A stretch of 64,000 nucleotides of DNA, taken from assembly GCF_003073475.1 (NCBI RefSeq), contig NZ_CP029033.1, forward strand, positions 2,356,001 to 2,420,000, read 5' to 3'. Source of the DNA: Actinobaculum sp. 313. GTDB lineage: Bacteria > Actinomycetota > Actinomycetes > Actinomycetales > Actinomycetaceae. Below the pieces are notes generated by a model. It searched no databases. It was not told the DNA's origin and saw only the letters and a program-made list of their open reading frames with translations. Of the stretch, positions 1-9,065 are shown in pieces. A program made the translations under genes and the position numbers. Position 1 is the first letter of the stretch, and each line of letters opens with the position of its first letter.

Positions 1-488
1 TGCCGGACCAGCAGAACCGGTCGGCTTGCAATCGCGGTCGTGGTCTCGCCGTCGGCTACTGCGCGTCGTAACACTTCTCGGTCATTGGGCATACTGAGGA
101 GGGCGAGAGCCTGTTTCAGTTGAAACCAGCGCGAGGCGCCGATCTCGCGTGCGCGAGCCGGCTTGACCGGTGGGCGGCACCGCAATGCCGGATGGTTGGC
201 CGGAAGCGGAACTGCAACCCAGTACCGGACTTCCTTTCGCCGCCCATCCCGCAACACATAAGAAACACTGCCCGCGGGTTGCCGCAGCCCCACCGGCACG
301 CCCGTTTCCTCGGCGATCTCGCGAATGGCGGCGGCGCGGCAGTCCTCTCCAACTTTGACTTTCCCCTTGGGGAATGCCCAGTCACGATAGGAGGGACGGT
401 AAACGAGCAGCACTTCCAGACCGTATGGGCCCAGCCGCCACACGATACCCCCGGCAGCCAGCACATCGGCTTGCCTTCGAGAGGTCAT
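1..488 (-). CDS. Nudix hydrolase, MutT1-like (3' end outside window)
   Basis: The reverse strand reads from an ATG at 488 off the left edge, giving about 162 residues with no stop. A complete Nudix box is visible around residues 42-64: G-x5-E-x7-REIAEETG, starting at the GKVKVGE segment. Nudix enzymes hydrolyse nucleoside diphosphates linked to another moiety; the box binds the catalytic metal. It lies downstream of ppk1 in the same direction, an arrangement known from mycobacteria (ppk1 next to mutT1), where the protein carries a C-terminal histidine-phosphatase domain. That domain would be beyond this window, so the MutT1 assignment is an inference. The Nudix identification itself is firm. 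Confidence 0.85.
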   Translation of the reverse strand, partial: MTSRRQADVLAAGGIVWRLGPYGLEVLLVYRPSYRDWAFPKGKVKVGEDCRAAAIREIAEETGVPVGLRQPAGSVSYVLRDGRRKEVRYWVAVPLPANHPALRCRPPVKPARAREIGASRWFQLKQALALLSMPNDREVLRRAVADGETTTAIASRPVLLVR

Positions 489-689
489 GCCGTCCTCCAC
501 TCCTCCGCATGCCAAGTACTAACAGAGCACGGCCGAGAGGCACCCATCCTGATATTCTTCATCCCAATCAGGTCAGCCTCGGGCCGAAGTAGAACATCAA
601 CTCGAGTTCGCTTACCGGGTAGGGGCGCCCGCGCGGCGGGCGAGACCGCCCCGTCGTCGCACCTTCATAAGGTCCTGGCAACGGTCCCA

Positions 690-3554
690 TCACTTCCCTG
701 CGGCGACATGCGAGCGCGCCTGCCGCATCAACAAATCCTGAATATCCTGCAGGCGCCTACCCTTCGGACTCTTGGTATGCCGCACCCACCCGTCGGGCTC
801 AAGATGCCACGAGCGCGTGGTATCCGCACAGGCTACGTCAACCAGCTCCACTAGAGTGTCAATCATCGCGGGATCGGTAATCTTGACCAGCGCTTCAATA
901 CGTCGGTCGAGATTGCGATGCATCAGATCCGCCGAGCCGATGAATACGTCCGAGTCGCCGTCGTTACAGAACGCGTAAATGCGCGAGTGCTCGAGGAATC
1001 GGCCGAGAATTGAACGCACCCGAATGTTATCGGAGAGCCCCGGAATGCCCGCGCGCAGCGCACATATGCCGCGCACCTGGATATCAACCGGTACGCCCGC
1101 CTGACTGGCCCGATACAGCGCATCGATCGTTTTCTCATCCACGAGGGAGTTCGTCTTGAGCTTGATCCAGGCATCTTTCCCCTTCTTCTTGTTCGCGATC
1201 TCCCGCTCGATTCGCTTAATTAGGCCGGAGCGAATACCGGTGGGAGCCACCAACAGTCGGTGGTACTTGTTGCGTGGCGCGTAGCCGGACAACTGATTGA
1301 ACAGTCGGGTGAGGTCCTGGCCGACGTCGCGATCACATGTCAGCAGGCCAAGATCCTCATAACCGCGCGCAGTCTTCGGATTGTAGTTGCCGGTGCCGAT
1401 GTGACAGTAGCGCCGCAGACCGTCTTCTTCCAGACGCACTACCAGGCAGAGCTTGCAGTGCGTCTTCAATCCGACAATCCCATATACGACGTGGACACCG
1501 GCATGCTCCAGTTTCCGTGCCCATTCGATATTGGCCTGCTCATCGAAGCGGGCCTTGATCTCCACCAGGGCCAGCACCTGTTTACCCGCCTGCGCCGCCT
1601 GGATCAGCGAATCGATAATCGGTGAATCCCCCGATGTGCGGTAGAGCGTCTGCTTAATTGCCAGTACCTTCGGATCACTGGCTGCCTGCGCAATGAACTG
1701 CTGCACGGAGGTTGAGAACGCATCGTACGGGTGGTGTAGCAGAATGTCATGGCTACGGATTGCCTCAAAGAAGTCCGTCGGCTTTGCCGATTCGACCTCT
1801 GCCAGTCCGAATGGCGTGACGGGCACGTACTTCGGGTACTTGAGGTTGGGTCGGTCCAGGTCATGGATGACATTCAGACCCGTCAGATCCAGCGGTGCAG
1901 GCAAGCGATACACATCCTCCTGCCGAATGCCAAGTTCCCGCACCAACAGCTGCAGCACGTAATCCGAGATACCTTCTTCAACCTCCAAACGCACCGCCGG
2001 GCCAAAGCGTCGTCGCATCAACTCGCGTTCCAGTGCGGTAAGCAGGTTTTCGGCGTCGTCCTCTTCGACTTCCATATCCTCATTGCGAGTAACACGGAAG
2101 GTGTAGTACTCGACGACTTCCATACCGGGGAAGAGCTGCTCGAGGTGGGCGCCGATCACTTCTTCCAGCGGCACATACTTAGTCCGCCCCTCGGCATCGA
2201 TGGGAACATCTTCGGGACGGTAGGCCCGGCCCTCGGAATCCACCGCAATGAATCGTGGTAGAAGTGGCGGTACCTTCACGCGCGCAAACAGGTTCTTCCC
2301 CGTTCTCGGATTACGCACGACGACGGCGAGGTTCAGCGACAGCCCCGAAATGTAGGGGAAGGGGTGCGCCGGGTCCACCGCGAGCGGTGTGAGTACCGGG
2401 AAGATCTGCTTCTTGAAGAACTTGCGCAGCCGGTCGCGCTCCCCTTCCCGCAGGTCGTGCCAGTGCAAGATATCGATGCCCTCACGGGCGAGCTTCGGCT
2501 GCACATCCTCGGCGAACACCTTCGCGTGCCGCGCCATTAGTTCGTGGGTACGCTCGGTGATGCCGTCCAACACCTGCCGCGGAGTCATACCCGACGCCGC
2601 CGTAACCGCCATACCGGTGGCGATGCGGCGCTTCAAACCCGCAACACGGACCATGTAGAACTCGTCCAGGTTCGACGCGAAAATCGCCAGGAACCAGGCG
2701 CGCTCAAGGATCTGAAGACTCTGTTCCTCGGCCTGCTCCAGTACACGCTCGTTGAATGCAAGCCAGGAAAGCTCTCGATCCGCGAAGCGTCCGTCCGGCA
2801 GGGTGGACTGGTCCAGTGAACGCGAAGCCTTTTTGGCTTCGTCGCGTGCCTGCTTTGCCATTTCCACAAGCGATGTGGTGGATACCGGTGAGCCGAGACG
2901 CATGCGTGCCTTGGCGCGGGCCCGTTCCGCTAGGCGTTCTTCTTCGTCGACGACGATGATGTCTTCATCGTCATCCTCTTCCTCGTCTTCGCCGCCGAGA
3001 TCGCCAGTCTCTTGCTCGTCGACGTCGCCGGGGCTCTCAGGGGCGTCGTCAGCCGGAGTGTCATTGCCAACCACATCGTTCTTGCCGACCTCGCCGGCCG
3101 CGCCGACCTCGTTGGCATCGTGAGGCTCACGGGCCGTGTGAATCTCGCGTGGCTCACCTGCGGCGCCGTCGACGCGCTCACCGCCGGCGCTGGAGGAACC
3201 ACCGTCCCCGCCAGTGGTGCCGGGAACGTCACCTTCACCGTTCGTCTCGACGGCATTGGTATCGGCTTGCCCTTCCGTGGTATCGCCTGCGGCGCTCGCA
3301 TCGGCGTCATACCCTCCGGCAAGATCGCCAACAGCATTCACATCGCCCTCAACAGGTTGCGGCAACTCGTGGCGCTCCTGCCCCGATGCCGGATCCACGT
3401 CTGACGCCGAGTCGGTACCTGGCGACTGATCGGCAGGATCACTCGATGCATGATCGACGACGTCCGTAGCGGTCCATTCGGAGGGCGCGTTCCCCGCGGT
3501 TGAATCCGTTGACGTCTCCGGCAGCGTTGGCTCTTCGTTCATAAAGACCATCAT
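690..3554 (-). CDS. ppk1: Polyphosphate kinase 1 with long acidic N-terminal extension
   Basis: 954 residues; the enzyme reversibly polymerises ATP gamma-phosphate into polyphosphate. The family core starts near residue 257 with [19 protein letters not shown]. The catalytic histidine segment [20 protein letters not shown] and later C-terminal phospholipase-D-like motifs are present. Typical PPK1 proteins have about 690-740 residues; the excess here is an N-terminal low-complexity region of roughly 235 residues rich in D, E, G, A and T, including a near-pure acidic run ([18 protein letters not shown]). The start is uncertain: the first methionines are clustered (MMVFMNEE) and the extension contains no later ATG with a clear ribosome site, so I kept the first. 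Upstream partner of the Nudix gene. Confidence 0.93.
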   Translation of the reverse strand: MMVFMNEEPTLPETSTDSTAGNAPSEWTATDVVDHASSDPADQSPGTDSASDVDPASGQERHELPQPVEGDVNAVGDLAGGYDADASAAGDTTEGQADTNAVETNGEGDVPGTTGGDGGSSSAGGERVDGAAGEPREIHTAREPHDANEVGAAGEVGKNDVVGNDTPADDAPESPGDVDEQETGDLGGEDEEEDDDEDIIVVDEEERLAERARAKARMRLGSPVSTTSLVEMAKQARDEAKKASRSLDQSTLPDGRFADRELSWLAFNERVLEQAEEQSLQILERAWFLAIFASNLDEFYMVRVAGLKRRIATGMAVTAASGMTPRQVLDGITERTHELMARHAKVFAEDVQPKLAREGIDILHWHDLREGERDRLRKFFKKQIFPVLTPLAVDPAHPFPYISGLSLNLAVVVRNPRTGKNLFARVKVPPLLPRFIAVDSEGRAYRPEDVPIDAEGRTKYVPLEEVIGAHLEQLFPGMEVVEYYTFRVTRNEDMEVEEDDAENLLTALERELMRRRFGPAVRLEVEEGISDYVLQLLVRELGIRQEDVYRLPAPLDLTGLNVIHDLDRPNLKYPKYVPVTPFGLAEVESAKPTDFFEAIRSHDILLHHPYDAFSTSVQQFIAQAASDPKVLAIKQTLYRTSGDSPIIDSLIQAAQAGKQVLALVEIKARFDEQANIEWARKLEHAGVHVVYGIVGLKTHCKLCLVVRLEEDGLRRYCHIGTGNYNPKTARGYEDLGLLTCDRDVGQDLTRLFNQLSGYAPRNKYHRLLVAPTGIRSGLIKRIEREIANKKKGKDAWIKLKTNSLVDEKTIDALYRASQAGVPVDIQVRGICALRAGIPGLSDNIRVRSILGRFLEHSRIYAFCNDGDSDVFIGSADLMHRNLDRRIEALVKITDPAMIDTLVELVDVACADTTRSWHLEPDGWVRHTKSPKGRRLQDIQDLLMRQARSHVAAGK

Positions 3555-3654
3555 CCCATTTACCGCCGGTCCTTTACACCCCCATTTCGCGAGTTGCGCT
3601 TACCGTCGGGGGTCGGAGGCGGCATCCGAGGAAGGTCTGCGCCCACCCCTTTCG

Positions 3655-3723
3655 AAGAAGTGGAGGGTTTGGCGAGAAATGGAGGAAAAATCACGCACTT
3701 TCTTGAAAAACCCTCCACTTCTT
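3655..3723. repeat. Palindromic repeat element A, copy 1
   Basis: A perfect 16-bp inverted repeat (AAGAAGTGGAGGGTTT at 3655-3670, its complement at 3708-3723) encloses 37 bp. A related element lies at 22987-23054, sharing AGAAGTGGAGG on the left and TTCTTGAAAAACCC plus CACTTCT on the right. No coding content. It could be a transcription terminator, a REP-like element or a small mobile element remnant. Confidence 0.8.
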
Positions 3724-3820
3724 GAGCCCTGGGACGACAGGCAGGGCAACCCTCCTCCCGGATCTGCGCCTCGCACGGTTCTGTGTCACGCGGCCGAGGT
3801 CAGAGCTGCGGTTTTTCCCA

Positions 3821-3917
3821 CCAAACCGCACACCTCAGGGCATTTCCGCAGCTGCGGTGTAGCATGCCGCTGCGCCCATACCCGCCAAACTGCACACCTC
3901 AAGGCATTTCCGCAGCT
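3821..3917. repeat. 33-bp direct repeat pair
   Basis: Two copies of a 33-bp unit beginning CCAAAC(C/T)GCACACCTCA occupy 3821-3853 and 3885-3917. They differ at two positions and lie 64 bp apart. A partial look-alike (CGCACACCTCACGGGGAGGGCATTTCT) occurs upstream of purF near 32058. The repeats end about 80 bp before the WXG-type gene. Function unknown; binding site or remnant of local duplication are both possible. Confidence 0.75.
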
Positions 3918-3952
3918 CAAAGCGACAAGATGAACGGAAATTCCATAGCAGC

Positions 3953-3958
3953 TATACT
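3953..3958 (+). promoter_or_regulatory. Candidate -10 box for WXG-type gene
   Basis: TATACT lies 41 bp upstream of the ATG at 3999, in an A/T-rich stretch unlike the flanks. No convincing -35 box at 17 bp spacing was seen. A strong ribosome site (TGGAGG) precedes the ATG. Confidence 0.4.
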
Positions 3959-3998
3959 GCATCCATATGGTCTGACTCACCCGGATATGGAGGTTACG

Positions 3999-5407
3999 AT
4001 GTCCACGATCACCGTTGATTTCGATGCACTCGATCATTTGTCCGCGATCTATCACAACTTAGCGGATACGACGACGCAATCATCACCCAATGCACGTTCG
4101 TATATCAGAGACAACATCGTAGTCCCGAATAGCGGATCACTCGGCTACGTCATGTCTGACATTATCGGCTACGCGCAGCAGGTAACGGACGCGGTTTCGC
4201 AGTGTGAAACGGACGCAGAGAAGGCACTGCGTGGCGGAGCGGATGCAGTAGACGAGTGCCGCCGTCACTACGAGAACAGTGACCAGAACGTAATCACACT
4301 GTTTGATGGCAAGTACACTTCAGCCGATGTAAACACAGCGAAGTCAACACCGAGTACACCAGTTACAGGCTGCTTGCCACCAGCTGTGGCAGAGACCACT
4401 TTCGCCGATGTGTTCAGTTCCATGGGAATGGTCGGAAATGTCATTTCTCCGTCCTTCTGGCTTGGAGAAGGAGCAGATATCATCTTGGACTTCATCCTCG
4501 GTGAAGGCGAGCACAACCCGTTCGACGCGATCCCAGGTGCAATAGCAGGAGACTGGGAGGCTGTGTCGCGAGCCGGAAATGGACTTGGTCACTTGGCGGA
4601 CTACTTTTCCGCGCTTGCCTCGGAATCGACGAATACATGGAGCGACACCGCCTCCGAGTGGGAGGGGGAGCAGCTGATACTGCTGCGACGTCCTTTGGCA
4701 AGATGTCGCAGTCATTCTCCGATATTGCCGAGGAGTTACGCAAACTCTCGGCAACTTACCAGAGCATAGCGATTGGAATCTACAACCTGGCAGCTTCTCT
4801 TGCCAGTGGACTTCAAGCTCTTGCGGACTGGGGAATACTCTTCCTGGCTGCTGCCGCAGCTGTGACGCTACCTGTACCCATCGTCGGGCAACTCCTTGGT
4901 CTCGGCGGTGCAGGATACGCGGGCTACGAACTGATACAGGCAGCCAGAGCTCTCATAAGTACTCTGAACGCGACGTGGTCCCTCGTCATTGGATTCACCG
5001 GCCTATGCGCCACGTCCCTCGGCCGGTTGCAGGTGTCTCCTGATACCAGTACCGTTTACATTCCCACTTTCTCGGAAGGATGCCTCGTGGACAACCGTTC
5101 GAACAGGCCTGTCCGACTGCTCTCAACATTTCCCATTGGCAGTCCTGGGGATCAATTGCTCCGCGAATCCCTGCGGGCGTTACGCGCTGAGGCACCGCCG
5201 GAGACTCGGCGCATGATTGACAGTATCTTTCGCGACGAACGGTCAGTCCGTGATCTGATGAATTCATCGTGGATGAGCAAGAGGCTCCAATTCTCCGCCG
5301 AACAGACCACTGAGTTGAAACAACAGATTGCCGATGTTCGCGCTAGGGCTGAAGGCTCCGACGGCGGAGCCTTGCCGAGTCGCACCGAACCACGGAGCGG
5401 CAGATGA
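3999..5407 (+). CDS. WXG-type (type VII secretion substrate-like) protein, frameshifted
   Basis: Two overlapping frames make one protein if one base is restored. Frame one starts at ATG 3999 (ribosome site TGGAGG) and reads to residue 222; the second frame carries on from there to TGA 5407. The break is the run GGGGG at 4664-4668: a sixth G would give ...TASEWEGGAADTAATSF and a 469-residue protein. The restored middle, roughly residues 190-300, fits the actinobacterial WXG/PPE-like pattern: GDWEAV, then W-E-G-x-AA-x-x-A, then paired helices and a hydrophobic glycine-rich stretch. That points to export by an ESX-type system or a related route, although no ESX machinery lies nearby. The C-terminal 180 residues match no toxin domain I recognise. 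A 4-bp ATGA overlap couples it to the next gene. Phase variation is possible, but a base-call error is likelier given similar shifts elsewhere in the window. Confidence 0.65.
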
Positions 5408-6369
5408 CAACGGACAAGCAAAGCAACCAGCAACGCCAAACCCGTCGAGGTCGCATGGTACTCGCGCTACTGGTTGTGGCCTTCGCATCATTCACCGCTT
5501 TAGGTCTCGTCAGAGGGAATGTCCCCGGAAGCTACAAGGACACGGTCTGGACCGTGTCTTTTGCCATTACCGGAGGATGGCTCTGTGCACCGCTCCTATT
5601 TCGAGATCCGATGAAGTGGAAAGCACGAGCAATCATTGAAGGTGTTGCCCTCGTCCTCTACATCTCCACCGTAGTGTTCATCCTTCTTCACTACTCTGAT
5701 GTCTATTCCGAACTTCTCGCAACCGAAAACTCAACTCTAAAACGGGGAATCAGCAAAGTTTTAGTAGCCCCCACTGTACCCGGTCTTGTATGTGCCTTCT
5801 TCTTTTATCTCAACGTAGCCTTCGGCCGTAAACCCGACAAATACTTCGGCCCAACTCCCGAACCAAAAGCCCGACAGCAAGCAGAAAACAGGGCAGGAGC
5901 ACAGGACTTTCACCATTGGGGCAAGCGGTTCGGCAGCCATGCACTGATCTTCATCGCCTTCCTCTCCGCAGCACTCGCCGTAGCCGTCTTCGCCAGCGGA
6001 CACCTCGCAGACTCGCCCACCTACCGTATCTGGGCCGCTATCTTCACCATCACCCCTATCTGGATCGCCGTCCTGCTACGGTTCGGCCCACAGCGGGATT
6101 GGAAGTCACGCGCGGCGGTCCTCGCGGTTGCCGCCCTCCTGTACGCCGTCGTGTCCGTATATGCAGTCATGAACTACACAGTCATCGCAGACGCAACACC
6201 AGGAACCGGTATCCTCTCACACCTCGAAGGACTGAAGCCAACCCTAGCCACACCATACCTACTCAGCTTCTTGTGCGGAGTCTCCTGCCTACTGCTCTTC
6301 TCGTCCAAACGCCGCACAAGGCACTTCTTCGGAGTCGATGTGCCGGAACAGTGCGAGGACAGTGAGTGA
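5404..6369 (+). CDS. 8-TM membrane protein with internal duplication
   Basis: 321 residues, unknown function. The start ATG overlaps the stop of the WXG-type gene (ATGA), implying translational coupling. About eight hydrophobic segments form two repeats of four. Each half has a helix pair, then a cytosolic-looking W-K-x-RA motif (MKWKARA in half one, DWKSRA in half two), then two more helices, ending in basic residues and an aromatic-glycine motif (KYFG / HFFG). The halves are joined by a charged P/Q-rich linker near residues 155-180. The duplicated architecture and tight coupling suggest a membrane partner for the upstream secreted protein, for example immunity, anchoring or transport. This is inference only. 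Confidence 0.7.
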   Translation: MTTDKQSNQQRQTRRGRMVLALLVVAFASFTALGLVRGNVPGSYKDTVWTVSFAITGGWLCAPLLFRDPMKWKARAIIEGVALVLYISTVVFILLHYSDVYSELLATENSTLKRGISKVLVAPTVPGLVCAFFFYLNVAFGRKPDKYFGPTPEPKARQQAENRAGAQDFHHWGKRFGSHALIFIAFLSAALAVAVFASGHLADSPTYRIWAAIFTITPIWIAVLLRFGPQRDWKSRAAVLAVAALLYAVVSVYAVMNYTVIADATPGTGILSHLEGLKPTLATPYLLSFLCGVSCLLLFSSKRRTRHFFGVDVPEQCEDSE

Positions 6370-6574
6370 TCCCCGCGCCGCGTCGGCCCGACGGCGTATC
6401 GCCCCACGCTTCGACCTACCGCGCAGACATCTAGCAGCAGGTCACCGGCTGGCCGGAGGGACCGCCCGGAGCTATCCCGCGCCACGTAAGGCGAATACGG
6501 CGGTTCAACACCTAACCGGAGGGACGCTGAGCACATCGTATGCGCCACCACCACTCCGGCTGTGGGTCACCATC

Positions 6575-7708
6575 TCATCCGTACAGCACATGGCGCTGCG
6601 CCGTGGCGAAACCCATCCGCTGATAGAGCGATACGGCAGCGGTGTTATCGGCGTCCGCATAAAGACGCACCAGGCGTGCACCACGCCCGGCAATAAGCCG
6701 CAGTCCCGCTGTGGTCAACGCCGCGCCCACACCATGCCCCTGCGCCGACGGCGCCACTCCGAGCACGTACAACTCATACTCGGAAGGAACTTCCTCCGGC
6801 TTGAACCAAATAAAACCTTGCAGTTCGCCACCATCGGCCACGGCCAGCAGGCAAAGGTCTGGATCAAACCATGACTGTTCAAACCGCTGACGCATGTCCG
6901 CCTCAGTCAGTTGCCCCTGTTCGGGATGCGATGCAAAGGCGGCGGCATTCAACGCCGTGAACGCCTCTAGATCCGCACGCGGATCAAGCGTTCGCAGACG
7001 GAATCCACCCGTCGCGAGATCTTCATCAACAGTTTCACGAGTCGGAGCGGCACCCGCGCCGTCGCCAAAGGCACCCGCGCCAGAACTACCGCCCCCGTCG
7101 CCTTCCTCCTCGCCAGCCGCTATCTCGCGCTGCAAAACAAGCAAAGCACGACGCACGGTCAGATCGAACTCACTCGCCAACCTGGCGGCGGCAGGAAGAT
7201 CGCCGTGCGCCCAGGCGCCCGCCACGGCGTTCTCGGCACGGGGATCCACACCACGAGTCTTCGAGTCGCGCTCGAAGAGATCCGCATGTACCTTCCTCGC
7301 CAACACCCGGCCGTACCCCCGACGTCGGGCATCAGGGCGCACCGCCAGCTCGACCGTGCCGGCACGCCCGAGATGCGCCAGCCCCGCCACCTCGAGTGGA
7401 GCCCCGGCCAGGGCCGACACACTCTCCGTCGCCCGCTTCTCGTGCCCTTCCGTATCCGGGGCATTCTCGCGCCGCTGCTCCGCCTTCTGCGTACCATCGC
7501 CCTCATAAGCCCCGCGAAGGTCAGAGACCGCGTCCGCCGCGTCGCCGTCGTCGATCACCCATATGTGCGAATCCAGAGCCCCGGCAGCCACATCAAGCAC
7601 GGTCTGCTCATCGAAGGGAGCGAAGCCATCCACCTGCTCACACTGCCGGTTGATCGCTGCCAGGGCATCCTTCCATCCCGCCGCAGGAAACGGCCCGCGC
7701 ACTCTCAT
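6575..7708 (-). CDS. mshD: Mycothiol synthase
   Basis: 377 residues with two GNAT acetyltransferase folds. The N-terminal half shows VELAVRPDARRRGYGRVLA and the C-terminal half LYVLGVAPSAQGHGVGAAL plus the family ending NTAAVSLYQRMGFATAQRHVLY. MshD acetylates Cys-GlcN-Ins with acetyl-CoA, the last step of mycothiol synthesis. Mycothiol is the actinobacterial low-molecular-weight thiol, so the gene is also taxonomic evidence. A Gly/Glu/Ala-rich linker between the folds (about residues 205-225) is longer than usual. The start ATG overlaps the stop of the upstream gene by 4 bp. Confidence 0.93.
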   Translation of the reverse strand: MRVRGPFPAAGWKDALAAINRQCEQVDGFAPFDEQTVLDVAAGALDSHIWVIDDGDAADAVSDLRGAYEGDGTQKAEQRRENAPDTEGHEKRATESVSALAGAPLEVAGLAHLGRAGTVELAVRPDARRRGYGRVLARKVHADLFERDSKTRGVDPRAENAVAGAWAHGDLPAAARLASEFDLTVRRALLVLQREIAAGEEEGDGGGSSGAGAFGDGAGAAPTRETVDEDLATGGFRLRTLDPRADLEAFTALNAAAFASHPEQGQLTEADMRQRFEQSWFDPDLCLLAVADGGELQGFIWFKPEEVPSEYELYVLGVAPSAQGHGVGAALTTAGLRLIAGRGARLVRLYADADNTAAVSLYQRMGFATAQRHVLYG

Positions 7709-8334
7709 TCGAGCATTCCATCCGCGGCTAGCTTGCCCGCCGCCCGAAACTCGGCCGATGTAAGCAACATCGCGCGGTCGCGCCGCGTCACATCGGTGGC
7801 CAGCGGGTGGTCACCGGTACCGATCCACACCGGATCAACCTCGCCGAGGAAGTCTGTCAGACGCGCAGAGTCTTTCAGTACCTCTGCGAAATCACCTTCA
7901 TACGTACCCGCAAGAACCGAATCCCACTCCTGGCGCACAGTTCCTGGCTTCGGGGTCATGGCGATCTTCTGCTCGCCGTCCGCCCCCTGGCGGCGCAGCA
8001 CCTCCGCCGAAGCCTCGTAGCGACGGTTGACCTCAGCACCCTCACGCCGAATCCACTCGCGCAGCAGGTAACCGCGCCATAGAATCCCCGGCAGGGTGTT
8101 TTCCGGAGAACGAATCCATGACTCGGCGATAACGTCGACGCCTTCCTCGTCAACCAGGGCCAGAATCCGCTTGAAGGTCTCGGGGTCCTCACCGCTGTGA
8201 TGCCGTCCCATGGGTACTAATGCCTGCGCCGAGGTGTGGGCAAGCTCCGAGTTGTAGGCGACGTCGGCCTCGCCTTCAATCGCCTCAATCTGATCCGCAT
8301 CGAGCTGTGCGGGGCGTCTCGGCTTCTTGGTCAT
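7705..8334 (-). CDS. Conserved-looking hypothetical protein coupled to mshD
   Basis: 209 residues from ATG 8334, chosen because GAGGAGG sits just upstream; the open frame extends further but without coding character. Soluble, acidic, no signal peptide or membrane segment, rich in Trp, Arg and Glu in the middle. I do not recognise the family. Its stop overlaps the mshD start (ATGA), so the two are probably co-translated. A role linked to mycothiol is possible but not shown by the sequence. Confidence 0.75.
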   Translation of the reverse strand: MTKKPRRPAQLDADQIEAIEGEADVAYNSELAHTSAQALVPMGRHHSGEDPETFKRILALVDEEGVDVIAESWIRSPENTLPGILWRGYLLREWIRREGAEVNRRYEASAEVLRRQGADGEQKIAMTPKPGTVRQEWDSVLAGTYEGDFAEVLKDSARLTDFLGEVDPVWIGTGDHPLATDVTRRDRAMLLTSAEFRAAGKLAADGMLE

Positions 8335-8777
8335 AGCATCCTCCTCATTATCGCCGCCGGTTGAGTGGACCATTGGCGTCGTGACAGCTCTGGCGGCTGT
8401 GCCCGTCTGGACGAGACTATTCTCCCGCAGATCAGGGGCCATGGCGAGCAAATCAGAACACTGCATCGAAGTCCGCGCGACGGCCTCTCGTATCCCGCAT
8501 ACTCGCATCTCCCGCAGGTCACACCCATCTGACGAATCACCCCCGATTTCTCCCGGCCCGCATACTCGCGCATCCCGCATACTCTCATATCCCGCATATT
8601 CACTTACCCCGCAGGTCACACCCGCCGTCCAGCCGCGCACAGTCGGGACCTCCCAGCGACGTCCGTACGCCGCACGGCACGCATAGCCGTCCTAACCCGC
8701 GCACAGTCGGCGCCTCCCACCGTGCTCCTCACGTCACTCGATGTGCCTAATCGGCGCCGGACGGGTAAACTACTTGC
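8335..8777. other. 443-bp intergenic region with tandem repeats
   Basis: Between the start of the hypothetical gene (minus) and tRNA-Lys (plus). It holds two blocks of a 17-bp tandem repeat and a repeated CGCGCACAGTCGG(G/C)(A/G)CCTCCCA motif (about 8634-8654 and 8698-8718). No convincing ORF. Confidence 0.6.
8493..8623. repeat. 17-bp minisatellite, two blocks
   Basis: Units resembling TCCCGCATACTCNCATA run back to back at 8493-8526 (two units) and 8556-8623 (four units); the last unit of each block is the divergent TCCCGCAGGTCACACCC type. About 30 bp of other sequence separates the blocks. Likely a variable-number tandem repeat. Confidence 0.75.
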
Positions 8778-8853
8778 GGGCCTATAGCTCAATTGGCAGA
8801 GCACCGGACTTTTAATCCGTGGGTTCAGGGTTCGAGTCCCTGTGGGCCTACCA
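8778..8853 (+). tRNA. tRNA-Lys (anticodon TTT)
   Basis: Full cloverleaf: acceptor GGGCCTA pairs with TGGGCCT, D-stem GCTC/GAGC, anticodon stem CCGGA/TCCGT around CTTTTAA, T-arm CAGGG-TTCGAGT-CCCTG. Discriminator A and an encoded CCA follow (8850-8853). Confidence 0.97.
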
Positions 8854-9065
8854 CCAGAAAACAGCATGATCACGCCACGACAACCCGCCACGCCCGCCGT
8901 CTGCCAGCACACAAGGTTAGTTTTGCAGCCACTTCGGAACTCGAAACCAATTTCACGCGATTTCCTGCGTATAAGTATCTTCCCGGACGCCTATGCATCC
9001 TGCGCGCGTTCCCCCTACGTAGGCTGGTTCTACACGCAAAACACATAGGACGAAGGAGTTCCCTC

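Larger units (their letters stand above)
3555..3998. other. 444-bp intergenic region, repeats and promoter
   Basis: This divergent region between ppk1 (minus) and the WXG-type gene (plus) holds palindromic element A, the 33-bp direct repeat pair and a candidate promoter. No credible ORF: the open frame that starts at 3783 merely runs into the WXG-type gene and lacks family-like content before 3999. Confidence 0.7.
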
